Position numbers and translations under genes: made by a program. This document shows positions 51,557 through 59,500 of a DNA stretch of 64,000 nt, piece after piece. The stretch covers positions 4,960,001 through 5,024,000 of the forward strand of contig NZ_JBNTQY010000001.1 in the NCBI RefSeq assembly GCF_051209875.1, written 5' to 3'. The DNA comes from Emticicia sp051209875. Lineage in GTDB: Bacteria; Bacteroidota; Bacteroidia; Cytophagales; Spirosomataceae. The notes below the pieces were generated by a model, which saw only the letters and a program-made list of their open reading frames with translations, was not told the DNA's origin and ran no database searches. Each line of letters begins with the position of its first letter. Position 1 is the stretch's first letter.

Positions 51557-52450
51557 TTACTGATCTTCAAAGAAATCTTCGTCAAGTTGTTTTATTTCAT
51601 AAGTTGCTTTTATTTGAATTCCAACATTATATTCGTGCATCAAGTCAACTAATTTATTTCCATCTATAAGAATGATTTTATGGTGAGCATTTTTGGCCTT
51701 TTCAATCGCACCATTATCAAATAATGAAGTCGTTACAAACACTCCTTTATTTGTATCACCACTCATTGCTCCGATAAAATTTCTAATATCTTTTTCTCTA
51801 ACTTTATTTTCATTGAATCTCTTTGCTTGAATATATATTTTATCTAATCCTAATTTGTCTTCATTTATTATACCATCAATCCCCCCATCACCAGATTTTG
51901 AAGTTTCAATAAATTCTCCATATCCCATTTTTTTGAGTAAGATTAAAATCACTTTCTCAAAGAAATAAGGGTCTATTTTTTTTAGCTTTTCCAGCAACTC
52001 ACTTTTTACCTCTCTTTCAATTTGAGAAAAACCTTTATCAATTAAATCTTGCGGTGATGAATTTACAATATCTTTAAAGGTTACTTTATCTGAATTACCT
52101 TTTGATATTTCATCAGAGTAAAAATTTAAAATTCCTGAATCTTCCACAGCATTTTTTAAAGTTAGTTCTGATTTTTGTTTCAGCCCTTTTTCTGTTATCC
52201 TAACATTGCCTCTTTCAGGATAAAAAATATACCCCCCTTTCTTTAAATAAGATTTTCCCCAAGCAATACGATTATTAATTAGTATTTCACCTGTTTTTGT
52301 CTTCTCCAATAATTGTTCTTCACTCAGATGAGAAAAATATTTTTTTATTACCAAGCTTTGTAATACTCTTGTATGAATTGTTTCTCCATTACTCAAAACT
52401 TCGAGAATTGGATTAAAGGTCTCATGAAATTTGGGTATCTCTAAATTCAT
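51557..52450 (-). CDS. Mrr-type restriction endonuclease
   Basis: A 297-residue protein. The N-terminal half is an Mrr_N-like winged helix (PILEVLSNGETIHTRVLQSL, WGKSYLKKGGYIFYPERGNVRITEKG). The C-terminal half is the Mrr catalytic domain with the core GDGGIDGIINEDKLG and IYIQAKRF (Asp and Q-x-K). E. coli Mrr cuts methylated DNA. No methylase gene is nearby, consistent with a type IV role. It is next to the RAYT unit, in an accessory stretch. Confidence 0.9.
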   Translation of the reverse strand: MNLEIPKFHETFNPILEVLSNGETIHTRVLQSLVIKKYFSHLSEEQLLEKTKTGEILINNRIAWGKSYLKKGGYIFYPERGNVRITEKGLKQKSELTLKNAVEDSGILNFYSDEISKGNSDKVTFKDIVNSSPQDLIDKGFSQIEREVKSELLEKLKKIDPYFFEKVILILLKKMGYGEFIETSKSGDGGIDGIINEDKLGLDKIYIQAKRFNENKVREKDIRNFIGAMSGDTNKGVFVTTSLFDNGAIEKAKNAHHKIILIDGNKLVDLMHEYNVGIQIKATYEIKQLDEDFFEDQ

Positions 52451-52491
52451 TTTTAATTTCTTAAAAGTTATAGTTCTATTTTTATTATGCC

Positions 52492-53119
52492 GTTGTCAGT
52501 GTCCTCACTGACAACAACCATTCATTTAATCATCTATCTTGCCAATGGGTTAAAAACATAAATTCATCTACACCTGTTGCATAAAACTTAGCTGATGAGT
52601 AATGGTATTTTTCGGGTGTTTCGGCTAACTTCCATCTGTCTTGGAGGGGGTTATTATGAATATAATTAAGCTTCTGAACCAATGTTTCTTCTTTATTCAA
52701 AACAAAAGGCAAACTATTTCTTTGCCAAAAATGGTGTATTCTGGTACTTGATTCTACAATAAAAAAAGGTAAAATTTGTGGATGGTTGTCTCGTAAATCT
52801 TCTAAAAATTGATGCCCTGTATATTTCATTAGGCTTGCGTGGGGCATTTCTTTCCCATTTTTGGCAAGCATTTCCCATATTAAGTGGATGTGGTTCGGCA
52901 TTATTACAAAACCATAAACTTTTATTTTCTTTTTATCAACTAAATGCTTCAAGCTATCAATGATGATTTGTTTATATTTATCGGGTTCGAGTAATTTCTT
53001 CCAGTTTAGGATAGTTGCTGTATAAAAATAAACATAGCCGATTTCCATTGCTGCAAATTGCATAACCGTTTTTGTTTTGGATTATTAATTTGTTGATTGT
53101 CAGTGAGGACACTGACAAT
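52492..53119 (-). mobile_element. RAYT transposase unit between inverted palindromes
   Basis: A Y1 transposase gene lies between two palindromes. At 52492-52515 GTTGTCAGTG/CACTGACAAC has loop TCCT. At 53096-53119 ATTGTCAGTG/CACTGACAAT has loop AGGA, the complement of the first. They are therefore in inverted orientation, each with a perfect 10-bp stem. This matches the known layout of REP-associated tyrosine transposases flanked by REPs. Confidence 0.85.
52530..53063 (-). CDS. REP-associated tyrosine transposase (RAYT, Y1/HUH)
   Basis: A 177-residue single-strand DNA transposase of the IS200-like Y1 group. The HUH motif is MPNHIHLIWEM. The N-terminal strand GYVYFYTATI is typical, and the catalytic Tyr is likely in the LNYIHNNPLQDRW/KYHYSSAKFY region near the C-terminus. 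Such enzymes bind and nick REP hairpins. The start could be 53063 or the ATG five codons later. It is the best candidate to have spread the hairpins seen across the window. Confidence 0.9.
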   Translation of the reverse strand: MQFAAMEIGYVYFYTATILNWKKLLEPDKYKQIIIDSLKHLVDKKKIKVYGFVIMPNHIHLIWEMLAKNGKEMPHASLMKYTGHQFLEDLRDNHPQILPFFIVESSTRIHHFWQRNSLPFVLNKEETLVQKLNYIHNNPLQDRWKLAETPEKYHYSSAKFYATGVDEFMFLTHWQDR

Positions 53120-53162
53120 GGCAAATGCGGTTCATTCCCTTTGTCATCGCTCAGGCAATGAA

Positions 53163-54149
53163 TTATATCAATTTTTTCTTCAAAACCTCAAATTCTTTCT
53201 TCAAAGAAGCATTTTTATATAAAATTTGGTAGGCAAAATTAGTGATAGGCATGGGTACTTCGAACCGCTGCATCATTTCATATATACACTTTACTGCATA
53301 ATAACCTTCGGCAATCATATTCATTTCCAACTGAGCAGCTTGTACACTGTAGCCTCGGCCAATCATGTTTCCAAAAGTGCGATTGCGGCTAAATTGCGAG
53401 TAAGCTGTTACCAGTAAATCGCCCAGATACGCCGATGCACTCAAATCTCGCTCCATTGGGGCAATCACATCAACTACACGCTTTATTTCTTGCATGGCGT
53501 TAGAAACCATCACAGCTTGAAAATTATCTCCGCCACCTAAGCCGTGGGTAATTCCACAAGACAATGCTACAATATTTTTCATTACTGCGGCATATTCTAC
53601 GCCATAAATATCTACTAAAGGCGATGTACTGACATAACGGCAACGCATCAAATTGGCAAAGTCATTGGCCAAATCCATATTTGCTGAGGCAATTGTCAGG
53701 TATGATTGCTTTTCTAAAGCTACTTCTTCGGCATGGCAAGGGCCAGCAATAATACCCATATTTTGGTGTGAAACTTGGTAATTGTCAGCGAGCCAATCGG
53801 TAATTAATTGATTGCTTTCTGGAATCATTCCTTTGACTGCCGAAATGATTTTTTTCTCCTCCAAATTAGATTTAGAAATGCTTTTAAGTGCATCAGATAC
53901 AAAAGCAGCTGGTACTGCCAACACAACCCAGTCTGTTCCACGAAGAGCTTCTTTGAGGTTGGTATAAGGTTTGACTTTAGAAGGATGAATCTCGACACTG
54001 CTCAAATAGTTTCGGTTGTGGTGATGTTTTTTTATATGTTCGGCATCTTCTACACTTCTCATCCACCATTTAATCTGCACATTTCCTTCACATAAAATTT
54101 TTGTGATGGCTGTTGCCCAACTTCCTCCGCCAATAACTGTAATTTTCAT
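53163..54149 (-). CDS. gpsA: NAD(P)-dependent glycerol-3-phosphate dehydrogenase
   Basis: Reduces dihydroxyacetone phosphate to sn-glycerol 3-phosphate for phospholipid synthesis. The 328-residue protein has the cofactor motif VIGGGSWATAITKIL, the conserved ISAVKGMIPE, IIAGPCHAEEVAL, and the catalytic Lys region GVEYAAVMKNIVALSCGI. Normal family length. Some Bacteroidota GpsA proteins have HHHNRNYLSS as seen here at about residue 42. Single gene. Confidence 0.94.
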   Translation of the reverse strand: MKITVIGGGSWATAITKILCEGNVQIKWWMRSVEDAEHIKKHHHNRNYLSSVEIHPSKVKPYTNLKEALRGTDWVVLAVPAAFVSDALKSISKSNLEEKKIISAVKGMIPESNQLITDWLADNYQVSHQNMGIIAGPCHAEEVALEKQSYLTIASANMDLANDFANLMRCRYVSTSPLVDIYGVEYAAVMKNIVALSCGITHGLGGGDNFQAVMVSNAMQEIKRVVDVIAPMERDLSASAYLGDLLVTAYSQFSRNRTFGNMIGRGYSVQAAQLEMNMIAEGYYAVKCIYEMMQRFEVPMPITNFAYQILYKNASLKKEFEVLKKKLI

Positions 54150-54220
54150 AAATCCTCAATGCTTTCTATCTGTTGATGCTATACTTTAATTACGCTAAGT
54201 AAATTAAAAGAGCTGAATAA

Positions 54221-54253
54221 AAAAAGAGCTTGCCTTTCGACAAACTCTTTTTT
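54221..54253. terminator. Terminator upstream of gpsA, possibly bidirectional
   Basis: AAAAAGAG.TTG pairs with CAA.CTCTTTTT with one mismatch around an 8-nt loop, and the last arm is T-rich. It lies downstream of the leftward adaptor gene, so it probably ends that transcript. Confidence 0.65.
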
Positions 54254-54321
54254 ATACTTTTATGACCGTTACTACGAAATATTAGGGTCAGCCTTATCTT
54301 TCAATTTAGATAGTTATCGTG

Positions 54322-54349
54322 AACTAATAATTAATCATTCACCATTAAA
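54322..54349. repeat. Heptad-periodic repeat at a gene end
   Basis: Four units AACTAAT, AATTAAT, CATTCAC, CATTAAA end exactly at the stop codon of the adaptor gene. Confidence 0.55.
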
Positions 54350-55744
54350 CTACTCTTTCTTTTTTTCGTCTTTTTTCTCTACTTTCTTTATTACAATATC
54401 TCCATCTTTCAACTTTTTCGATACTGCAATAAATGGCCCTGAAACAATTTCTTCACCCTCTTTCAAGCCTTCAATTACTTCGATTGTACCAGCGGCTGTA
54501 TCTGTGATTCCAGTTTTTACCTCACGCATTTTCACTTTATCTTTGTCATGTACAAAAACTACTTCTTTAGGTTTGTCTTTTTTCGCAGTTGATTTTGGCT
54601 CTTCAGTCGTAGCACCTTGATTATTAGGACCATCTCCCTCTACCTTTACTTCTTCTTTACCGCCACGAGTGGTTACAGCAGCAATTGGCACACTTTTTAC
54701 ACCCAATTTTTTCTCTGTAATGATATCAACGGTAGCTGTCATCCCAGGTTTGAAAGGATATACTTTTCTTGCTTTTCTATCAATTAAATCACGGTAAGAT
54801 TCTGGTAAAATTTTAATTCTTACTTCAAATTCTGTTACAGCATCTGTGGCTGCTGCTGCTGCGGTTAGTGAACCCGAACCATTCGCAGTATTGGCGATTT
54901 CAGTCACTACACCTTTAAACTTTTTATTTGTCATGGCATAAGAATCCACGTCGATGATAGCTGTATCGCCTAAACTTACACGTACAATATCATTTTCATT
55001 GACATTCATACGAACTTCCATATTGTTTAAGTTGGCAATACGAAGCATTTCTGTACCTGACATTTGAGAAGTTCCAACCACACGCTCACCTAACTCGATA
55101 GCTAATTTCGATACAATGCCATTCATTGGAGCATAAACAGTTGTTTTATACAAGTTAGTTTTAGCATCTCTTAAACCTGCCTCAGCACTCTTGATATTAA
55201 AGTTGGCAGCTTCTACATTTGCTTTTGCTGATTCAATTTCTTGTTTAGCAACTTTCAAATTAGTTTCTGCTAATTCCATATCAGAAGCAGAAATTACTCT
55301 ATCTTCAAACAATTTCTTTTGGCGATTATATTCTTGTTGTGCTTTTAATAATCGCACTTCGGCTTGTGCTTGTACGGATTTAGATTGCTCTGCACCTGCT
55401 TTGGTTTGATTTACCACCGCTTCCGAACGTTCTACAACTGACAAGTAGTTTTCAGGCTTGATTTTTAGTAAAAGTTGTCCTTTTTTTACAGAATCTCCTT
55501 CTTTTACATATAACCCAATGATTTCACCTGGTACATCAGGGGTAATTTTTACCTCAATTTCAGGCTGAATTTTACCTGATGCCGAAACTGTTTCGGTAAT
55601 ATCAGATTTACCAACCTTGACAAATTCTACTTCGGTTGGCTTTTCTTTGCCAATCCAACCTTGTGATTTTGCAACGAACAAAAATATAACAAGAAGGGCA
55701 ACTACACCACCCAAAATATACCAGAGTCTATTTGATTTTTTCAT
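54350..55744 (-). CDS. HlyD/MacA-like periplasmic adaptor
   Basis: A 464-residue membrane-fusion protein anchored by one N-terminal helix (about 8-25, WYILGGVVALLVIFLFVA). The lipoyl-like motif is DVPGEIIGLYVKEGDSVKKGQ, followed by a long coiled-coil hairpin (about 90-190) and the beta-barrel segment. The tail is Lys/Glu-rich (VEKKDEKKKE). It is preceded by a TolC gene and followed by no pump or ATPase, so its inner-membrane partner must be encoded elsewhere. A MacB-like or RND partner is equally possible. Confidence 0.9.
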   Translation of the reverse strand: MKKSNRLWYILGGVVALLVIFLFVAKSQGWIGKEKPTEVEFVKVGKSDITETVSASGKIQPEIEVKITPDVPGEIIGLYVKEGDSVKKGQLLLKIKPENYLSVVERSEAVVNQTKAGAEQSKSVQAQAEVRLLKAQQEYNRQKKLFEDRVISASDMELAETNLKVAKQEIESAKANVEAANFNIKSAEAGLRDAKTNLYKTTVYAPMNGIVSKLAIELGERVVGTSQMSGTEMLRIANLNNMEVRMNVNENDIVRVSLGDTAIIDVDSYAMTNKKFKGVVTEIANTANGSGSLTAAAAATDAVTEFEVRIKILPESYRDLIDRKARKVYPFKPGMTATVDIITEKKLGVKSVPIAAVTTRGGKEEVKVEGDGPNNQGATTEEPKSTAKKDKPKEVVFVHDKDKVKMREVKTGITDTAAGTIEVIEGLKEGEEIVSGPFIAVSKKLKDGDIVIKKVEKKDEKKKE

Positions 55745-55760
55745 TGAGAAATTTTATTAA

Positions 55761-55795
55761 GTCTATTGTCGATAGCCAACAGACGACTGTCATTA
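55761..55795. repeat. Heptad-periodic repeat upstream of adaptor
   Basis: Five units GTCTATT, GTCGATA, GCCAACA, GACGACT, GTCATTA, 16 nt before the adaptor ATG on the minus strand. Word of the AGTC family. Confidence 0.65.
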
Positions 55796-55839
55796 GTTTT
55801 TTAGAAAATATTGATAATCAATCAAAATGTCAATTACTT

Positions 55840-57339
55840 TTAAAAAAGTGGCTTGTTTTGATAGTAATCTAAGATTTTGATACGGAAAATATAATCGTAT
55901 TTAGCTTGAATCTGATTGGTTCTTGCACGATCAAGATTTGTTTTTGAAATGCTATAATCTAAGGCATTTAACGAACCTACATTAAATCTTGCTTCTGCCG
56001 CACGAAACGATTCTTCTAATGCTCTTACTTGATTTCCTAATGCAGAATAACGTTTGGCTGAATTTGAGAGATTCACATACGCTTGGTCAATATCTTGACG
56101 AAGAAGTAAGCGGACATTTTCAGCTTGTACTTCGCTTTGTTTTTGATTAATTTGAGCAGTTGTCAGACGAAACTTAGTGCTGTAACCATTAAAAATCGGA
56201 ATTCTTACACTTAAACCTAATGACGCATTTCCATTTCCTGTTAATTGTCGGAAATAAGGTATTTTTTCGCTGGTTGCACTTGATGTTGGCAAATAGCCAA
56301 ATACTGGGTAACGTGTACCTGCCACATTTACATAGCCCGCCTCTGTTTCAACGATTTTTTGTGTAACACTAACCTTCTCGGCCGCAGTCGAATAAGACGA
56401 GTTGAAACCTGCACTTGCTGAAACCACTGGCATTTTCAAACCTTTCGCAATATCTACAGATTTTTGTGAAGCCTTTACTCGCATATCAGCCGCCTGAACA
56501 TTGGCCAAAAAACTTTGAGCAATTTCGTAAACTTGGGCAGCCGAACTCGGATATGGTTGAATATTAGGATTTGGCACTTCAATTCTCACCACCTCTATTT
56601 CACGGTCAGCTCCTGCATTCATCAATTGTTTTAAAGTCAATTTGGCTGAAACAATGGCGTTTTCAGCGTTCACAACACTTACTTCATCATTGGCCAATTG
56701 AGCTTTGATATCATAAAGATTGGTTTCGGGTAAAGAACCTGCATTGACCAATTTTTGCGTACGTTCGAGTTGTGTTTGCGAAACTTCCATTTGCTTTTGA
56801 GCAGCCGCTAATAAATCTTGTTGCGAAAGTACATTCAGATACCCAACTACAATATTGAGTGTTATCTGATTTTTCATGTTTTGCAAATCAAGGCGAGAAG
56901 CTTCTAAATTCAATTGATTGAGAGCAATACCATTACGAGTTTGATAACCATCGAATAGCACTACTCCTGAATTCAGACCAAAACCATTTGACCCAACTGT
57001 ATTGGTAATGATACCGTTGGTATATGGATTGATATTTCGACCTGAAAAAAGGTTGAAGTTTGCACCACCATTGAGTGTTGGATATTTTGCCCACTTTGAT
57101 TGCTCAAGTGTGTTAATACCTTGTTCAACTTGAAGGTTATTTTGTTTGATAGAAAGATTATTCTTCAAAGCAAAATCAATGGCTTCTTGCAAAGTCACTT
57201 TTTCTCCGCCTGAGTTATTTTTACTTCCCGAAACCGCAGATGACGACGGGACGCCGCCCGACGGAACGCCGCCCGATTGTGCGAAGGCGAAACTGTTGGC
57301 AAGAAAAAGAGTTGAAAATAAAATTTTAGCTAATTTCAT
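55840..57339 (-). CDS. TolC family outer-membrane protein
   Basis: A 499-residue outer-membrane channel. The signal peptide is MKLAKILFSTLFLANSFAFAQ. Directly after it comes SGGVPSGGVPSSSAVSGSKN, a low-complexity stretch encoded by a GC-rich tandem duplication (57245-57274). The TolC domains follow (EAIDFALKNNLSIKQNNLQV, then the second repeat about residue 275). It is first of a leftward pair with the adaptor gene. Confidence 0.92.
   Translation of the reverse strand: MKLAKILFSTLFLANSFAFAQSGGVPSGGVPSSSAVSGSKNNSGGEKVTLQEAIDFALKNNLSIKQNNLQVEQGINTLEQSKWAKYPTLNGGANFNLFSGRNINPYTNGIITNTVGSNGFGLNSGVVLFDGYQTRNGIALNQLNLEASRLDLQNMKNQITLNIVVGYLNVLSQQDLLAAAQKQMEVSQTQLERTQKLVNAGSLPETNLYDIKAQLANDEVSVVNAENAIVSAKLTLKQLMNAGADREIEVVRIEVPNPNIQPYPSSAAQVYEIAQSFLANVQAADMRVKASQKSVDIAKGLKMPVVSASAGFNSSYSTAAEKVSVTQKIVETEAGYVNVAGTRYPVFGYLPTSSATSEKIPYFRQLTGNGNASLGLSVRIPIFNGYSTKFRLTTAQINQKQSEVQAENVRLLLRQDIDQAYVNLSNSAKRYSALGNQVRALEESFRAAEARFNVGSLNALDYSISKTNLDRARTNQIQAKYDYIFRIKILDYYQNKPLF
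57245..57274. repeat. GC-rich 15-nt tandem duplication in tolC-type gene
   Basis: GACGGGACGCCGCCC and GACGGAACGCCGCCC are adjacent, with one mismatch. On the coding strand they give GGVPS twice, in frame, right after the signal peptide. The GC content is far above the rest of the gene. Confidence 0.7.
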
Positions 57340-57529
57340 AAGAATTTAAGATGCTGTATTCAAAGCCCTCTTCAGATTTTGAACTTATTTGATACAACAA
57401 TCTTACGAAACATTCGTATATGCTTGCTACAATAAATGGATAAACGGTTTTTTTGAAGTTTGGAGGTGCGTTAGGGTGTTTTGAAGAAATTGTTAGAGTT
57501 AACAGTTTTCAGATCTAAGCCCATAAATA

Positions 57530-57564
57530 AAATGTTGGCAAGATTTTGAATCTTGCCAGCATTT
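57530..57564. repeat. Hairpin after proC
   Basis: AAATGTTGGCAAGATT pairs with AATCTTGCCAGCATTT around loop TTG (16 bp with one T-G pair), 2 nt from the proC stop. It may work as a terminator for proC, but its TTGG head and TTG loop also resemble the REP-like hairpins. Confidence 0.6.
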
Positions 57565-57566
57565 CC

Positions 57567-58367
57567 TTATTTCGATAATTCTTTAGCTCTATTCTCGGCC
57601 GCCAAAATGCCTTTAATCAAACCTTCAGAAATTTGATTTTCTTCAAAAGTTCGTAATGCGGCTTCGGTAGTTCCTCCTTTGGAGGCTACAGCTTTTATTA
57701 AATTATCAAGGCTTTGTTCGGCATTATTTATCAAATGATAAGAACCAAGCATGGTTTGTTTTACGAGCAAACTTGCCATCCCTTCATCAAATCCCATTTG
57801 CTTACCCGCCTCAATCATGTGCTTGACAATATAATAAAAATAGGCTGGACCGCTGCCGCTCAATGCCGTCACGGCATCAATCATACCTTCATCTTCTAAA
57901 TAAACAGAACGACCAGTAGCATTGATTAAATTTTCAACTTTGCGGAGTTTATGAGCATCAACTTCTGGCGAAGCTGTAAACCCCGTAATGCCCATACCCA
58001 GCATGGCAGGCGTATTTGGCATGGCACGTACCACTAACTGGTGATCAAGAGCCGATTGTATTTTCGACATCGGAATACCTGCCATAATTGACAAAACAAC
58101 TTGCTGCGGCTGAATCACAGCTCGGAGTTCTTCTTGTACAGAAGCAAAATCTTGCGGTTTAACCGAAAGAATAATCAACTCATAATCAGCTACTTGCGAA
58201 TTGATAACACTTACAACCATGCCTTCTTTAGCTGTTCGTAAAATATCACTGCGTTCTTGACTTTTTTCGATTAAAAGTAAATCTTCTTTTTTTACTAAAT
58301 CATACTGCAAAAAAGAGCGTGCAAATGCCATACCCATATTTCCGCAGCCTACAATGGCAATTTTCAT
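57567..58367 (-). CDS. proC: Pyrroline-5-carboxylate reductase
   Basis: Last step of proline synthesis, NAD(P)H-dependent. The 266-residue protein has the dinucleotide motif IAIVGCGNMGMAFARSF, the PNTPAMLGMGITGF stretch and the C-terminal signature ALSGSGPAYFYYIV with TEAALRTFEENQI. Normal length. It is single or with ribD upstream (51 nt gap). Confidence 0.96.
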   Translation of the reverse strand: MKIAIVGCGNMGMAFARSFLQYDLVKKEDLLLIEKSQERSDILRTAKEGMVVSVINSQVADYELIILSVKPQDFASVQEELRAVIQPQQVVLSIMAGIPMSKIQSALDHQLVVRAMPNTPAMLGMGITGFTASPEVDAHKLRKVENLINATGRSVYLEDEGMIDAVTALSGSGPAYFYYIVKHMIEAGKQMGFDEGMASLLVKQTMLGSYHLINNAEQSLDNLIKAVASKGGTTEAALRTFEENQISEGLIKGILAAENRAKELSK

Positions 58368-58418
58368 TAGATAAATTTATATAATAGAGGAAAAATATTT
58401 ACAAAGATTGAAAGTAAA

Positions 58419-59399
58419 TTACAGCGAAACAAGATTTTTATAAATCGTTAGTTCATCTCCTTGTAAATTTTGTTTCTGAATAAGATCTATATTTTTAGGT
58501 AAAATAGGGGCTGAAATACCTTTTTTTAACTGGTTTTGACTCTTAAAAACCCTAATTTCATCAAAAAGCTGAATATCTATAAAACTTTGTAAGAGTTTTG
58601 TGCCACCTTCAACTATCAATGACTGAATTTTATTATTTCGTAATTCATCTAATTGAGTTGGGTTTGATAAAATAATTGTTTCTTGCGAACCATCAAACAA
58701 ATGCAAATCTTTGGGCAAACGCTCATTTCTATCAACAACAATTCTTATTGGATTCCTACCTATCCATTCTCTTACATTAAGTCTTGGGTTATCGTACAAA
58801 GCTGTATTTGTGCCAACCATCATTGCATCTTCTTCACTTCGCCATTTGTGCGAAAGCTTGTGCGATAAAGCATTACTAATTTTCAATTGCTCAAAGTTTT
58901 CTCCAGCAATAAAACCATCCGCCGTTTCGGCCCATTTCAAGATAATATATGGGCGTTTTTTTTCAATAAGCGTAAAAAACCTTGCATTTAATTCTCTTCC
59001 CTTTGCTTCTAAAACCCCCGTAATAACCTCAATACCAGCATCTTGCAGTTTTTCAATTCCTTTTCCTGCTACTAATGGAAATGGGTCAAAATTACAAATC
59101 ACTACTTTTTTTACTTGATGTTTCACCAATAAATCGGCACAAGGTGGCGTTTTTCCAAAATGTGAACAAGGCTCAAGTGTTACATAAACTGTTGCTGTTG
59201 ATAGTAATGATTTATCTTTAACAGAATTTACCGCATTTACTTCGGCATGCCAATCTCCATATTTTCGATGCCAGCCTTCGCCAATAATTTTGTCGTCATG
59301 CACAATTACACAACCAACCATTGGATTAGGGCTTACATTTCCTCGACCAATTTCAGCCAATTGTAAGGCACGGAGCATGTATTTTTCGTCGGTATTCAA
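58419..59399 (-). CDS. ribD: Bifunctional riboflavin deaminase/reductase RibD
   Basis: Catalyses steps 2 and 3 of riboflavin synthesis. The 326-residue protein has a deaminase domain (about 1-145) with zinc ligands in GDWHAEVNAV and TLEPCSHFGKTPPCADLL. The reductase domain (about 148-326) has ILKWAETADGFIAG and LIVEGGTKLLQSF. The start is inferred as TTG at 59399 (MNTDEKYMLRALQLAE), which aligns well with homologues. The alternative is the ATG seven codons later. A heptad repeat lies directly upstream. Confidence 0.93.
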   Translation of the reverse strand: MNTDEKYMLRALQLAEIGRGNVSPNPMVGCVIVHDDKIIGEGWHRKYGDWHAEVNAVNSVKDKSLLSTATVYVTLEPCSHFGKTPPCADLLVKHQVKKVVICNFDPFPLVAGKGIEKLQDAGIEVITGVLEAKGRELNARFFTLIEKKRPYIILKWAETADGFIAGENFEQLKISNALSHKLSHKWRSEEDAMMVGTNTALYDNPRLNVREWIGRNPIRIVVDRNERLPKDLHLFDGSQETIILSNPTQLDELRNNKIQSLIVEGGTKLLQSFIDIQLFDEIRVFKSQNQLKKGISAPILPKNIDLIQKQNLQGDELTIYKNLVSL

Positions 59400-59403
59400 T
59401 GAT

Positions 59404-59432
59404 AGAATTAGTGAATGAGTGATTTAGTGAAT
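59404..59432. repeat. Heptad-periodic repeat upstream of ribD
   Basis: On the minus strand TTCACTA, AATCACT, CATTCAC, TAATTCT run into the ribD start region. The first 18 nt are the same as in the tolC-adaptor spacer near 3700-3683. Confidence 0.6.
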
Positions 59433-59446
59433 ATTTTTGCAAAAAA

Positions 59447-59471
59447 TGTGGGGCGGACATCCTGTTCGCCG
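59447..59471 (+). repeat. REP-like hairpin with GTGG head
   Basis: TGTGG is followed by GGCGGAC, a short loop and GTTCGCC. A sibling with a slightly different stem is on the minus strand at 38441-38467. It is in the divergent ribD-prmC spacer. Confidence 0.65.
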
Positions 59472-59500
59472 AAATACAATTTGCAATAAAAAAAATATTT

